64,000 nucleotides of DNA from contig NZ_QLLK01000001.1 in the NCBI RefSeq assembly GCF_003259505.1, positions 1 through 64,000 of the forward strand. Reading direction: 5' to 3'. This document shows positions 38,813 through 46,063 of the stretch, in pieces. This DNA is from Algoriphagus yeomjeoni (GTDB taxonomy: Bacteria; Bacteroidota; Bacteroidia; Cytophagales; Cyclobacteriaceae). Below the pieces are notes generated by a model. That model saw nothing but the letters and a program-made list of their open reading frames with translations. It had not been told where the DNA came from and did not search any database. Every line of letters begins with the position of its first letter. Within the stretch, counting starts at the first letter, position 1. The translations under genes were made by a program, and so were the position numbers.

Positions 38813-39661
38813 ATGAAATTTGGAGTAAGTACATTTTTATGGGTGTCGCCTTTCGACACCCATTCTTTTGACCTTGTGCATAAAGTGAAAGAAATGGGCT
38901 TTGATATCATCGAAGTGCCTGTGGAGGACAAGGATTTGGTGGATTGGGATGCGCTGAAAAAGCTGACAGATGAACTTGGACTGCAAGTGAGCATCAGCGG
39001 AGCATTCGGGGCAGATCGGGATATTTCCAGTGAGGATCCAGCCATTCGTGCCAATGGACTGCAATACATAGAAGATTCCATCAAAATCGCCGCGAAAATG
39101 GGAAGCCCGTTATTCGGTGGACCATTGTATTCAGCGGTGGGTAAGCTGCGTTCGATTTCTGCAGAGCAAAAGCAGATAGAATTTGACTGGTGTGTGGATA
39201 ACTTAAAGAAAGCCTGTAAAACTGCGGAGGAATACGGAATCACCTTAGGTTTGGAACCGCTGAACCGCTTTGAAAGTGACATGGTTAATACTGTGGATCA
39301 AGCTTTGGAAATTGTGAAAGCTGTTGATTCACCTTGGTTAAAAATACAGCTCGACACTTTTCACAATAATATAGAAGAGAAAAATATAGCTGCTTCTATC
39401 CGAAAGGTTGGGAAGGAATTGCTTTGTCACGTGCAAGGAAATGAAAGTGACCGCGGCACTCCAGGTACTGGAAACTTAGCTTGGGATCAGATCAAGGAAG
39501 CTCTGGAGGAAATCGGATATGAAGGTGCGATTGTGATCGAAACGTTTGGTGCTGTATCCAAAGAAATGGCGAAAGCTACTTGCATTTGGAGGCCATTGGC
39601 TGAAAGTCCTGATGCTTTGGCGAGTGAAGGATTGGCTTTTTATAAGAAGCAGTTTGAATAA
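38813..39661 (+). CDS. Sugar isomerase/epimerase (TIM barrel, D-tagatose 3-epimerase-like)
   Basis: The 282-residue protein matches the xylose-isomerase-like TIM barrel family. The four metal ligands can be placed: Glu in TLGLEPLNRFE, Asp in IQLDTFHNN, His/Gln in LCHVQGNESDRGTPG and Glu in AIVIETFG. The sequence MKFGVSTFLWVSPF and the FGADRDISSEDP loop agree with ketose 3-epimerases. It probably isomerises or epimerises the product of the preceding oxidoreductase. The start is 1 nt after the stop of that gene. Confidence 0.87.
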   Translation: MKFGVSTFLWVSPFDTHSFDLVHKVKEMGFDIIEVPVEDKDLVDWDALKKLTDELGLQVSISGAFGADRDISSEDPAIRANGLQYIEDSIKIAAKMGSPLFGGPLYSAVGKLRSISAEQKQIEFDWCVDNLKKACKTAEEYGITLGLEPLNRFESDMVNTVDQALEIVKAVDSPWLKIQLDTFHNNIEEKNIAASIRKVGKELLCHVQGNESDRGTPGTGNLAWDQIKEALEEIGYEGAIVIETFGAVSKEMAKATCIWRPLAESPDALASEGLAFYKKQFE

Positions 39662-39666
39662 AAGAG

Positions 39667-39690
39667 GCTTCGACTTCGCTCAGCCTGACA
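39667..39690. repeat. Dispersed repeat with GACTTCGCTCAG core, copy 1
   Basis: The stretch contains GACTTCGCTCAGCCTGAC. The reverse complement of bases 40811-40828 reads GACTTCGCTCAGACTGAC, so the two flank the GH43 gene in opposite orientation with 17 of 18 bases equal. Confidence 0.55.
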
Positions 39691-39761
39691 ATACCTTTCG
39701 AGGTCTGTGAGTCAAAGACTTAGGTCTAAGAGCCCTTAAAAAACTTATAAACTAATAAACC

Positions 39762-40721
39762 ATGAACATAACCCATATCCTAATTTCAGTATTTTGGCTA
39801 AGCCTGAGCTTTTTGCCCATTCCTGAAAAAAGCCCGATTCTACTTGCCGACCCAACGATTTTCTATCATGAGGGCACGTACTATCTCTATGGTACCAGCG
39901 GAAATGACAAGAATATGGGCTTTGAAGTCTACGTTTCCAAAAATCTAAAATCCTGGAAACGCTCGGATAAAAATGATGGCTATGCGCTTAAAAAGGGTGA
40001 ATCTTATGGAGATATTGGATTTTGGGCACCGCAAGTTTTTGCCTACGAAGGGAAATTTTACATGGCTTACACCGCCAACGAGCACATTGCCATCGCAACT
40101 TCTGATAGTCCATTGGGGCCTTTTACCCAAAAGGAAAAGAAAGATTTGGAAGCGCCTGTGAAGCAAATCGATCCTTATATTTTCATAGACGACGATGGGA
40201 AAAAGTATATGTACCACGTTCGTCTCACGGAGGGCAACCGTTTGTTTGTCGCAGAAATGGAAGATGATTTCTCAGGAATCAAAGCCGAAACCTTGACCTA
40301 TTGTTTCCATGCCGAAGAGCCATGGGAAAACACCCAAAATGTGGACTGGACAATTTCTGAAGGCCCCGCAATCATCAAGCATGAGGGTTTGTATTACTTT
40401 ATTTATTCTGCGAACGATTTCCGAAATCCGGATTATGCTGTCGGCTATGCGGTGAGTGAAAGCCCGATGGGACCTTGGACCAAGAGCCCTTCTAACCCTA
40501 TTTTCGACAAAACTGATGCAGGAATCAATGGTTCCGGACATGGAGATTATTTCGTGGATGCGAAGGGAAAATTGAGATATGTGCTTCATACCCACAACTC
40601 GGATGAGAAGGTTTCTCCTAGAAAAACGGGGGTAATCGAATTGGAATTTGTCAAGAATGGAAATGAAGCTGATCTTTTGGAAGTAAAGAAAGGGAGCTTT
40701 AAATTTCTTGAGGTGGAATGA
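39762..40721 (+). CDS. Secreted glycoside hydrolase family 43
   Basis: The 319-residue protein has a short signal peptide (MNITHILISVFWLSLSFLPI) and a single GH43 propeller: base Asp in ILLADPTIFYHEGTYYLYG, modulator Asp in KQIDPYIFIDDDGKKY, acid Glu in TISEGPAIIKHEGLYY, and NGSGHGDYFVDAKG. The compact one-domain form resembles exo-acting arabinofuranosidases or xylosidases. It is the only glycoside hydrolase in the second catabolic cluster and so may supply its sugar. The upstream gap of 100 nt holds a dispersed repeat. Confidence 0.85.
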   Translation: MNITHILISVFWLSLSFLPIPEKSPILLADPTIFYHEGTYYLYGTSGNDKNMGFEVYVSKNLKSWKRSDKNDGYALKKGESYGDIGFWAPQVFAYEGKFYMAYTANEHIAIATSDSPLGPFTQKEKKDLEAPVKQIDPYIFIDDDGKKYMYHVRLTEGNRLFVAEMEDDFSGIKAETLTYCFHAEEPWENTQNVDWTISEGPAIIKHEGLYYFIYSANDFRNPDYAVGYAVSESPMGPWTKSPSNPIFDKTDAGINGSGHGDYFVDAKGKLRYVLHTHNSDEKVSPRKTGVIELEFVKNGNEADLLEVKKGSFKFLEVE

Positions 40722-40760
40722 AAAATGACCGATGTTTGGTGTCGGATGCCCGATGCTTTT

Positions 40761-40828
40761 ACCCTTCGATTTCGAGACTATCGTCTCTCAAGTGCAAGGG
40801 TGACAAACCGGTCAGTCTGAGCGAAGTC
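40761..40828. repeat. Hairpin plus GACTTCGCTCAG-type repeat, copy 2 (inverted)
   Basis: ACCCTT (40761-40766) pairs with AAGGGT (40796-40801) and GAGAC with GTCTC inside (40774-40787). The dispersed repeat lies directly after it at 40811-40828, in inverted orientation relative to copy 1. It may serve as a transcript end for the GH43 gene, though no T-run follows. Confidence 0.5.
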
Positions 40829-40896
40829 TAAGACATACATAAAAGTTAAATGCACAGGCACATCCCGATGCCAAGAGATTAACAAACAACAGTAAA

Positions 40897-42114
40897 ATGA
40901 GTCAAAAACCTACCATCCTAATGCTTGGCTGCTTTGATACGAAAGGCGAGATCTTCGCTTTTCTGAGAAGTTGTCTGATAGCACAAGGAGCAGAAGTTGT
41001 TACTGTTAATGTAGGTGTAATGGGCTCGACCACCCTATTTCCGATAGATGTGGGTGCAACTAAAGTCTGTGATACTGCGGGCGGAAATCTAGAAGATATC
41101 CGAAATAAAAATGACCGTGGCTATGCCATGGAAATCATGGGTCGGGGAGCGGCAATAATCTTGGCTGACCTTTATAAGCAGAAGAAATTTGACGCAGTAA
41201 TAGGTATGGGTGGAGGTAGCGGAACTTACGTCACGCTGAAAGCTATGCAAAACCTTCCTCTAGGTATTCCGAAAATCTGTATTTCTACTTTGGCCAGCAA
41301 GGATCTTTCTGAGCAAGTTGGTGCCAAGGATATCCTGATGATGCCTTCTGTGGTAGATGTGGCGGCATTGAATTCCATCATCAAACCCATCATTCAGCAA
41401 GCTGCCGCTGCGATAGTAGCCATGTGCGGTGTGGTTGTTCCCGAAAACTCCACAACTTCTAAACGCATTGCCATCAGCATGTTTGGGAACACCAGTACAT
41501 GCGTAAATTATTGTACTGAGCTACTTGAAGAGAAAGGTTTTGAAGTGATGACTTTTCATGCAAATGGCTTGGGAGGAAAAGCAATGGAAGGTCTTATCCT
41601 TGAGAACTGTTTTGCAGGGGTTTTGGATATTACCACTACAGAGCTTGCAGATGAACTGTGTGGGGGTGTTTGCAGTGCAGGGCCACATAGATTAGAAGCT
41701 GCCTCCAAAATGGAAATCCCTCAAGTAGTGGTTCCGGGCTGTATGGATATGGTCAATTTTGGCACTATGGATTCTGTACCTAGTAATTATAAGAATCGAC
41801 AATTGTATAGTTGGGTACCCACTGTCACTCTGATGAGGACAAACGTAGAAGAGAATAAAGTGCTGGGTGAAATACTTTCCAATAAACTTAATCAAGCTTC
41901 TGGGCCAACTGCAGTTCTTTTTCCAGTAAAAGGTCTTTCCCAAATAGATGCGGAGGGAAATGTATTTTATGATCCTGAATCAAATCTAGCACTTTCAAAA
42001 TCTATTCAGGATAACTTGAAATCCGATATACCTTTTGTCAACTTGCCTTTTCATATCAATGATCCTGAATTTGCTGAAAAAGCGGTAGAGAGGTTACTGG
42101 AGATGATGAAGTAG
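40897..42114 (+). CDS. Tm-1-like ATP-binding domain protein (UPF0261)
   Basis: The 405-residue cytosolic protein matches UPF0261/Tm-1-like proteins: MLGCFDTKGEIFAFLR at the start, the glycine-rich VIGMGGGSGTYVTLKAM near residue 105, SKDLSEQVGAKDILMMPSV, ISMFGNTSTCVNYCTELLEEKGFEV, and QVVVPGCMDMVNFG. The plant Tm-1 protein, whose N-terminal half has this fold, blocks tobamovirus replication; in bacteria the role is unknown, though the fold binds ATP. It is followed by a gene for the domain that forms the C-terminal half of plant Tm-1 proteins, so the two bacterial genes together equal one plant protein. Confidence 0.86.
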   Translation: MSQKPTILMLGCFDTKGEIFAFLRSCLIAQGAEVVTVNVGVMGSTTLFPIDVGATKVCDTAGGNLEDIRNKNDRGYAMEIMGRGAAIILADLYKQKKFDAVIGMGGGSGTYVTLKAMQNLPLGIPKICISTLASKDLSEQVGAKDILMMPSVVDVAALNSIIKPIIQQAAAAIVAMCGVVVPENSTTSKRIAISMFGNTSTCVNYCTELLEEKGFEVMTFHANGLGGKAMEGLILENCFAGVLDITTTELADELCGGVCSAGPHRLEAASKMEIPQVVVPGCMDMVNFGTMDSVPSNYKNRQLYSWVPTVTLMRTNVEENKVLGEILSNKLNQASGPTAVLFPVKGLSQIDAEGNVFYDPESNLALSKSIQDNLKSDIPFVNLPFHINDPEFAEKAVERLLEMMK

Positions 42115-42130
42115 AGGTCTTTGTATGTTT

Positions 42131-42152
42131 CGGTCTGTGGAGACACAGACCG
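42131..42152. repeat. Dispersed CGGTCTGTG hairpin, copy 2
   Basis: CGGTCTGTG (42131-42139) and CACAGACCG (42144-42152) are perfect complements around GAGA. It follows the Tm-1-like stop by 16 nt. Confidence 0.55.
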
Positions 42153-42269
42153 AGGCTACGAGAGATGATGAAAGGTTAGGGATAAGAGATCGGAGATTAA
42201 GAGAATAAAAGTTAGTAACACTTCCAGCTTTTTCAGAAGCAGGACAACTTGAAAATATATTTTAAAGAC

Positions 42270-42308
42270 TGTGCTCACCGCGGTGTTCTTTGCGGCCTTT
42301 GCGGTTAA
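42270..42308. repeat. TTTGCGG-rich dispersed intergenic repeat
   Basis: The stretch ends in TTCTTTGCGGCCTTTGCGG, a word pattern that recurs between genes in many bacterial genomes. A related form on the opposite strand is at 56742-56773. It lies just before the start of the PEP-hydrolase-like gene. Confidence 0.4.
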
Positions 42309-42328
42309 AAAACGATAAAGTAGAAAAT

Positions 42329-43189
42329 ATGCCAAATCCATGGACAGGAAAGGGAAATCCCTACACAAGACAGGAAGTAAGAGATAGACTTAAGGAAACT
42401 TTAGCTCAGAAAAAAGCCATTATCGCCGCTGGTGCAGGGACAGGTATCTCAGCTAAATTCATTGAAAAAGGTGGCGCTGATCTCCTAATTATATACAACT
42501 CGGGAAGATTCAGAATGTCAGGACACGGCTCGACTGCTGGTTTGATGGCTTATGGTGATGCAAACGCCGTGGCGATGGAAATCGGGGAATTTGAAGTACT
42601 GCCGGTGGTGGAAGAGATTCCTATAATCTGTGGAGTTCACGGTTCTGATCCGAGAAGACGCATCTGGCATCACTTGTTGAAAGTGAAGGAAATGGGCTTT
42701 TCTGGAATCAACAATTTCCCAACACACTCCATTGTCGATGGGCATTTTCGCCAGGTATTGGAAGAAACAGGAATGGGCTTCGAAAAGGAAGTTGAAATGG
42801 TAAGAATTGCCGATAAGATGGACTTATTTTCTATCGTGTATGTAGCCACTCCTGAAGAGGCTCGCCAAATGGCGGAAGCTGGCGCCGATGCGATTATTTC
42901 CCATGTGGGTACGACTGTCGGAGGATCAATCGGCGTGACTGGCGCAAGCTGTAGCATGGATGAGGCAGTGGCGAGAACCAATGAAATTGTAGCTGCGGCC
43001 AAAGCCGTGAATCCTGATCTATTCTTCTTGGCACATGGCGGTCCTATCAACACACCTGAAGATGTTCGTGAAGTCTTGGAAAAAGCGGATGTTCATGGAT
43101 TTGTAGGAGCTTCTTCGCTAGAAAGAATGGGAGTGGAAGAATCGCTGACTAATTTGACGAGGGAGTTTAAGAAGTTGACGGTTAGGTAG
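42329..43189 (+). CDS. Phosphoenolpyruvate hydrolase-like TIM-barrel protein
   Basis: From ATG 42329 the protein has 286 residues; the open frame begins 39 nt earlier but that part lies in a repeat. It matches the PEP hydrolase/TIM-barrel signal transduction family: AIIAAGAGTGISAKFIEKGG, DLLIIYNSGRFRMSGHGS, AGADAIISHVGTTVGGSIG and FLAHGGPINTPEDV. The family equals the C-terminal half of plant Tm-1-like proteins and is nearly always encoded beside a UPF0261 gene, as here. The true reaction in bacteria is not established. Confidence 0.86.
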   Translation: MPNPWTGKGNPYTRQEVRDRLKETLAQKKAIIAAGAGTGISAKFIEKGGADLLIIYNSGRFRMSGHGSTAGLMAYGDANAVAMEIGEFEVLPVVEEIPIICGVHGSDPRRRIWHHLLKVKEMGFSGINNFPTHSIVDGHFRQVLEETGMGFEKEVEMVRIADKMDLFSIVYVATPEEARQMAEAGADAIISHVGTTVGGSIGVTGASCSMDEAVARTNEIVAAAKAVNPDLFFLAHGGPINTPEDVREVLEKADVHGFVGASSLERMGVEESLTNLTREFKKLTVR

Positions 43190-43274
43190 GTATTCTTAAA
43201 GTGGCGCTGTATTCCGGCGCGCTTTTAGTTTATGCTAAAATGAAGCGGATTCCTTTTGAAAAACTGCTTTACAA

Positions 43275-43392
43275 CGGGATTCAGCTTGGAGGCGGCGGAC
43301 ATTCGGAGCCGTTCCCTTCCAGCCTACTCCTAACTTCTTAAAGACACTGATTTTCATATTTACTCTGGACCGCCCGATGTATCCAAGGTGAT
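43275..43392 (-). repeat. attC-like inverted repeat, site 2 (interrupted by intron 1)
   Basis: The left arm ATTCAGCTTGGAGGCGG (from 43279) and the right arm up to 43392 (CCGCCC...TCCAAGGTGAT) pair imperfectly, like the L'' and L' parts of an attC site. The sequence is about 80% like site 1, including a central CTACTCCTAACTTCTTAAAG. The intron begins directly after GTGAT at the cassette-side end. Confidence 0.6.
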
Positions 43393-44000
43393 GTGTGTGC
43401 CTTGAATGGTGAATATAGACCAAAAAGATGGTCGTTCCAACGGGTGAAAGTCCCTTAAGCGCGGGAGTCGTTACCCGAAGCCAAGCAAGTGGCAAGCTGG
43501 TTTGCCGTGAGGCATACAGTGAAGTAAGCCAGACTGCGGTGTCTGTACTGAAGAACATGAACCACATACGGAGGCTATTTAGGTCGGATGAGGTAGCACA
43601 TCATACTGACGTCCAAAGGTTGGGTAACCAACATGTGCTTAGATGGTAGATCCAGTGGATATTGAGGGAAGGAATATGCTCTTACCTGGGGAGATCTCTG
43701 GCTGTCGTGAACATCTAAGAGAAGTCAGTCCCGCACGTGCGGGATCATAGTAGCTACGAGGAACGAGCCATAAGAACTATGGAGGTCTCACAGAAGTAGT
43801 GAAGGGCCGAACGTATTGTGAAGTGAAAATTCGATAAGGAGCCATCGTGTAGCCTTATCTTAAAAGTAACGGAAAGAGGTTGTTGGTGTAAAGAGCGACA
43901 GCCTTATGCTTTACGAACCGCCGTATACGAGACCCGTACGTACGGTGGTGTGAGAGGCGCACCTCGCTAACTTAATGGTTGGCGAGGCCGTCTACTCGAT
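43393..44000 (+). mobile_element. Group II intron, maturase-less copy (intron 1)
   Basis: The 608-nt element starts with GTGTG, the conserved 5' end of group II introns, and ends in CTACTCGAT. Domain I is recognised by ACGGGTGAAAGTCCC and the following GTTACCCGAAGCCAAG. Domain V (43915-43949, GAACCGCCGTATACGA to GTACGGTGGT) folds as a perfect catalytic hairpin of the type known from class C introns, and domain VI follows. No maturase reading frame is present in domain IV. It lies in the attC-like site, on the strand opposite to the cassette genes, as in group IIC-attC introns. Because domain V is intact it might still splice if a maturase were supplied. Confidence 0.8.
43729..43744. repeat. 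16-bp palindrome TCCCGCACGTGCGGGA in intron 1
   Basis: A perfect 16-bp palindrome within the intron, also present at 44972-44987 in intron 2. Two related TCCCG-N6-CGGGA palindromes occur in domain V of intron 2. Confidence 0.6.
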
Positions 44001-44494
44001 TACAGCCCGTTTAGTTTGTTCAGTCCGATTTTCAGCCCTCTAATTCCGGTGTTTTCAACTTCTATTAGGTTGTCACCAGATATTACGAAAGAGTTCTTAG
44101 TGTTCCCGTTATAAAATGCTGTTCCTCCGAGAGTTTTTAAGTGTAAGGTATCTCCTGAAATTGTATAAGTCCCTCTGACTTCAATTTCTCGTGAAGAGTT
44201 GCCAAGTTCCCAAGTTGAATCGTCATAAACTCCTAACCAATATGCACCTAAGGGAGCTTCTCTTAATCCAGTTAGCACAAGTTGATCCTGTTTTTTGTTC
44301 GTTGGGTACATCAGAAATTCAAGTCCAGTTATGGCCAGAATTAAAATGAATGTCGTTAGGAAGGTTATTCCAGCGTACCGCAGTTTGTTTGTTCGTGTCC
44401 GTTGAAATGCTGAAAGTATCAAGAAGACAATTGTTCCCACTACTCCAATGAGTCCGATGAAAAACTTAAGTAGGCCAGTTGCAAATAATATCAT
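44000..44494 (-). CDS. Cassette 2 gene: small membrane protein of unknown function
   Basis: From ATG 44494 the protein has 164 residues. Two hydrophobic segments are seen near the start (LLKFFIGLIGVVGTIVFLIL and a second at about 34-54, FLTTFILILAITGLEFLMY), followed by an extracytoplasmic beta-rich domain (GTYTISGDTLHLKTLGG) like small lipocalin-type or DUF domains. I know no family for it. The final codons GGG CTG TAA are the cassette-end box itself, so gene and cassette ends coincide. An upstream extension into the attC-like repeat is open but is not used here. Single orphan genes of this kind are typical integron cargo. Confidence 0.65.
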   Translation of the reverse strand: MILFATGLLKFFIGLIGVVGTIVFLILSAFQRTRTNKLRYAGITFLTTFILILAITGLEFLMYPTNKKQDQLVLTGLREAPLGAYWLGVYDDSTWELGNSSREIEVRGTYTISGDTLHLKTLGGTAFYNGNTKNSFVISGDNLIEVENTGIRGLKIGLNKLNGL

Positions 44495-44517
44495 ATCGAA
44501 GTGGGTATGGGCTGTAA

Positions 44518-44636
44518 CGTGATTCAGCTTGGAGACGGCGGGCATTCGGAGACGTTCTCCTCCTACCTACTCCTAACTTCTTAAAGGTACTAAACTTCCA
44601 ATTTACTCGGAACCGCCCGCTGTCTTCTAAGGTGAT
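44518..44636 (-). repeat. attC-like inverted repeat, site 1 (interrupted by intron 2)
   Basis: The left arm GGAGACGGCGGGC (from 44531) pairs with the right arm GCCCGCTGTCTTC (44615-44627) with two mismatches, and the outer ATTCAGCTT and AAGGTGAT pair partly. The cassette-2 start G|TTACAGCCC borders one end on the minus strand and intron 2 enters at the other, after GTGAT. Size and arm order agree with attC sites of long type. Confidence 0.62.
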
Positions 44637-44971
44637 GTGTGTGCCTTGAATGGTGAATATAGACCAAAAAGATGGTCGTTCCAACGGGTGAAAGTCCCTT
44701 AAGCGCGGGAGTCGTTACCCGAAGCCAAGTAAGTGGCAAGGTGGTTTACCGCGAGGTATGCACTGAAGTAAGCCAGACTACGGTGTCTGTACTGACGAAC
44801 AGGAACTCTATACTGAGGCTATGAGGCTGGATGAGGTAACACATCATGCCGAAGTCCTAAGCTCTGTAAACAGAAATAAGCCAAAATAGTAGATAGAGCA
44901 GAGATAGGCACAAGGATATTCATTTTACCGAGGGAGGTCTCTGAACGTCTGGAACGTCCAAGAGAAGTCAG

Positions 44972-44987
44972 TCCCGCACGTGCGGGA
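44972..44987. repeat. 16-bp palindrome TCCCGCACGTGCGGGA in intron 2
   Basis: Second identical copy of the palindrome at 43729-43744, at the equivalent place in the intron, so it was already in the common ancestor of the two introns. Confidence 0.6.
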
Positions 44988-45016
44988 TCATAGTAGCTAC
45001 GAGGAACGAGCCATAA

Positions 45017-45235
45017 GAATATCGGGAGAAAAAGCCTGAGCGCAAACGTAAAAACCTGATCAGACTGGGAGTGGATCAAAACCATGCTTATGCATGGAGT
45101 AGAACCAGAAAAGGAGGATGGGCCGTGGCTCAAAGTCCTATACTGGTAACAACAATTACTCTTTCCAAACTGAGAAGAAAAGGTTATCTAAGTATGTTGG
45201 ACTATTACTCTAAATCAAAACCTGAGATTCAGTGA
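45017..45235 (+). pseudogene. Group II intron maturase, C-terminal fragment only
   Basis: An open frame of 72 codons ends in TGA at 45233-45235, directly before domain V, the normal position for a group II intron reverse transcriptase. The text KRKNLIRLGVDQNHAYAW, then RTRKGGWAVAQSPIL and LSKLRRKGYLSMLDYY, matches the end of class C-type intron maturases (the LGI-KDKAYQWG-TRKGYWR-A-SPIL region). Reverse transcriptase and most of domain X are missing. No start codon is expected. Confidence 0.8.
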
Positions 45236-45253
45236 ACCGCCGTATACAGCTTG

Positions 45254-45294
45254 TCCCGATTCATCGGGAAGACCCGTATCCCGCATTTGCGGGA
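45254..45294. repeat. Two TCCCG-N6-CGGGA palindromes in domain V
   Basis: TCCCGATTCATCGGGA (45254-45269) and TCCCGCATTTGCGGGA (45279-45294) interrupt the domain V hairpin that is intact in intron 1. They look like mini-repeats that were inserted after the two introns diverged. Confidence 0.6.
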
Positions 45295-45355
45295 GTGGTG
45301 TGAGAGGCGCACCGTGGGCTTATGGCTCACGGCCGTCTACTCGATTGTGGTGTCG

Positions 45356-46048
45356 TTATTTTTCATTTTCGCGTTTCCACATCCGTTCACAATTAAGTCT
45401 TCTGCTCTTTAATACAGAGAATATTTCTATTCCTTTTTGTTCATCCTCCAGCATGTCGTCTAGAGAGCTATAACTTGTTTCATACCAATCAGAAAATTCT
45501 TCAAATTTCCAACGAACAAGTTCGCCATGACCGTTTATATATGGTTTTTCATACTCTTCAAACCCCTTTATAAGCTTTTTTTCTGCATCTTTAACACTTG
45601 TCGCTTTTATTAATAAAATTCTGTCTTCATAATCCTGCAACCCTTTTTCTCTATTTTCTATTTGAATTGCAAATCGTGTCTTAACTGCAAAATATAATTC
45701 TATTGGTTCGTAATCCAGGTCAGCTAATTCCTGCATAGAAGCTATCGCAATATGGTCTATTATTGGGTTCTTAGTGAAATCTAAAAGTTCTTTTTTTGAG
45801 CAGGTCAATTCTAATCCGCTCGGTGAAGTATTAGTCCCAGTCTTAATATATTCTTTTTCTTTAATCTCCTTTACAAACTCCTTGAAATTATCTCTTTGTC
45901 TTTGGCGAATAACTTTTAGTCTTTTTTTCGGTGCTAAATACAGTATATCCATGTAGTCTGGATATTTCAGATGAATCCGAACATTTATAATTTCTGGGTA
46001 CGAATCCAATTCATTAATATTTTCTATGCCTAAAATTTTAAACTTCAT
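45356..46048 (-). CDS. Cassette 1 gene: DUF4288-domain protein
   Basis: From ATG 46048 the protein has 230 residues. The C-terminal half (about 120-225) resembles DUF4288: FAVKTRFAIQIENREKGLQDYEDRI is the start, then LIKATSVKDAEKKL, GELVRWKFEEFSDWYE and EIFSVLKSRRL. The N-terminal half is a charged alpha/beta region without recognised homologues. DUF4288 proteins are small, of unknown function, and occur near toxin or immunity genes. The open frame extends 21 nt into the cassette start box, but the ATG is preferred. The stop lies four bases inside the cassette end box. Confidence 0.7.
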   Translation of the reverse strand: MKFKILGIENINELDSYPEIINVRIHLKYPDYMDILYLAPKKRLKVIRQRQRDNFKEFVKEIKEKEYIKTGTNTSPSGLELTCSKKELLDFTKNPIIDHIAIASMQELADLDYEPIELYFAVKTRFAIQIENREKGLQDYEDRILLIKATSVKDAEKKLIKGFEEYEKPYINGHGELVRWKFEEFSDWYETSYSSLDDMLEDEQKGIEIFSVLKSRRLNCERMWKRENEK

Positions 46049-46063
46049 CGTTTCTTTATAATG

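Larger units (their letters stand above)
44637..45345 (+). mobile_element. Group II intron with maturase remnant (intron 2)
   Basis: The 709-nt element shares the 5' GTGTG end, domain I (ACGGGTGAAAGTCCC at about 44683) and the 3' CTACTCGAT end with intron 1. It differs in domain IV, where the 3' end of a maturase gene survives, and in domain V (about 45234-45299), which holds two extra 16-bp palindromes: one near the distal loop and one in place of CGTACG in the 3' arm. This must disturb the catalytic hairpin, so the copy is probably dead. It is in the other attC-like site, again opposite to the cassette genes. Confidence 0.8.

Noticed and set aside
43428..43649. Open frame of 73 codons on the plus strand
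   Set aside because: It lies in domains I-III of group II intron 1 and matches no protein; the structured RNA explains the sequence.
44819..45133. Open frame of 104 codons on the minus strand
   Set aside because: It is antisense to intron 2 and to the maturase remnant; no homologue and no start context.
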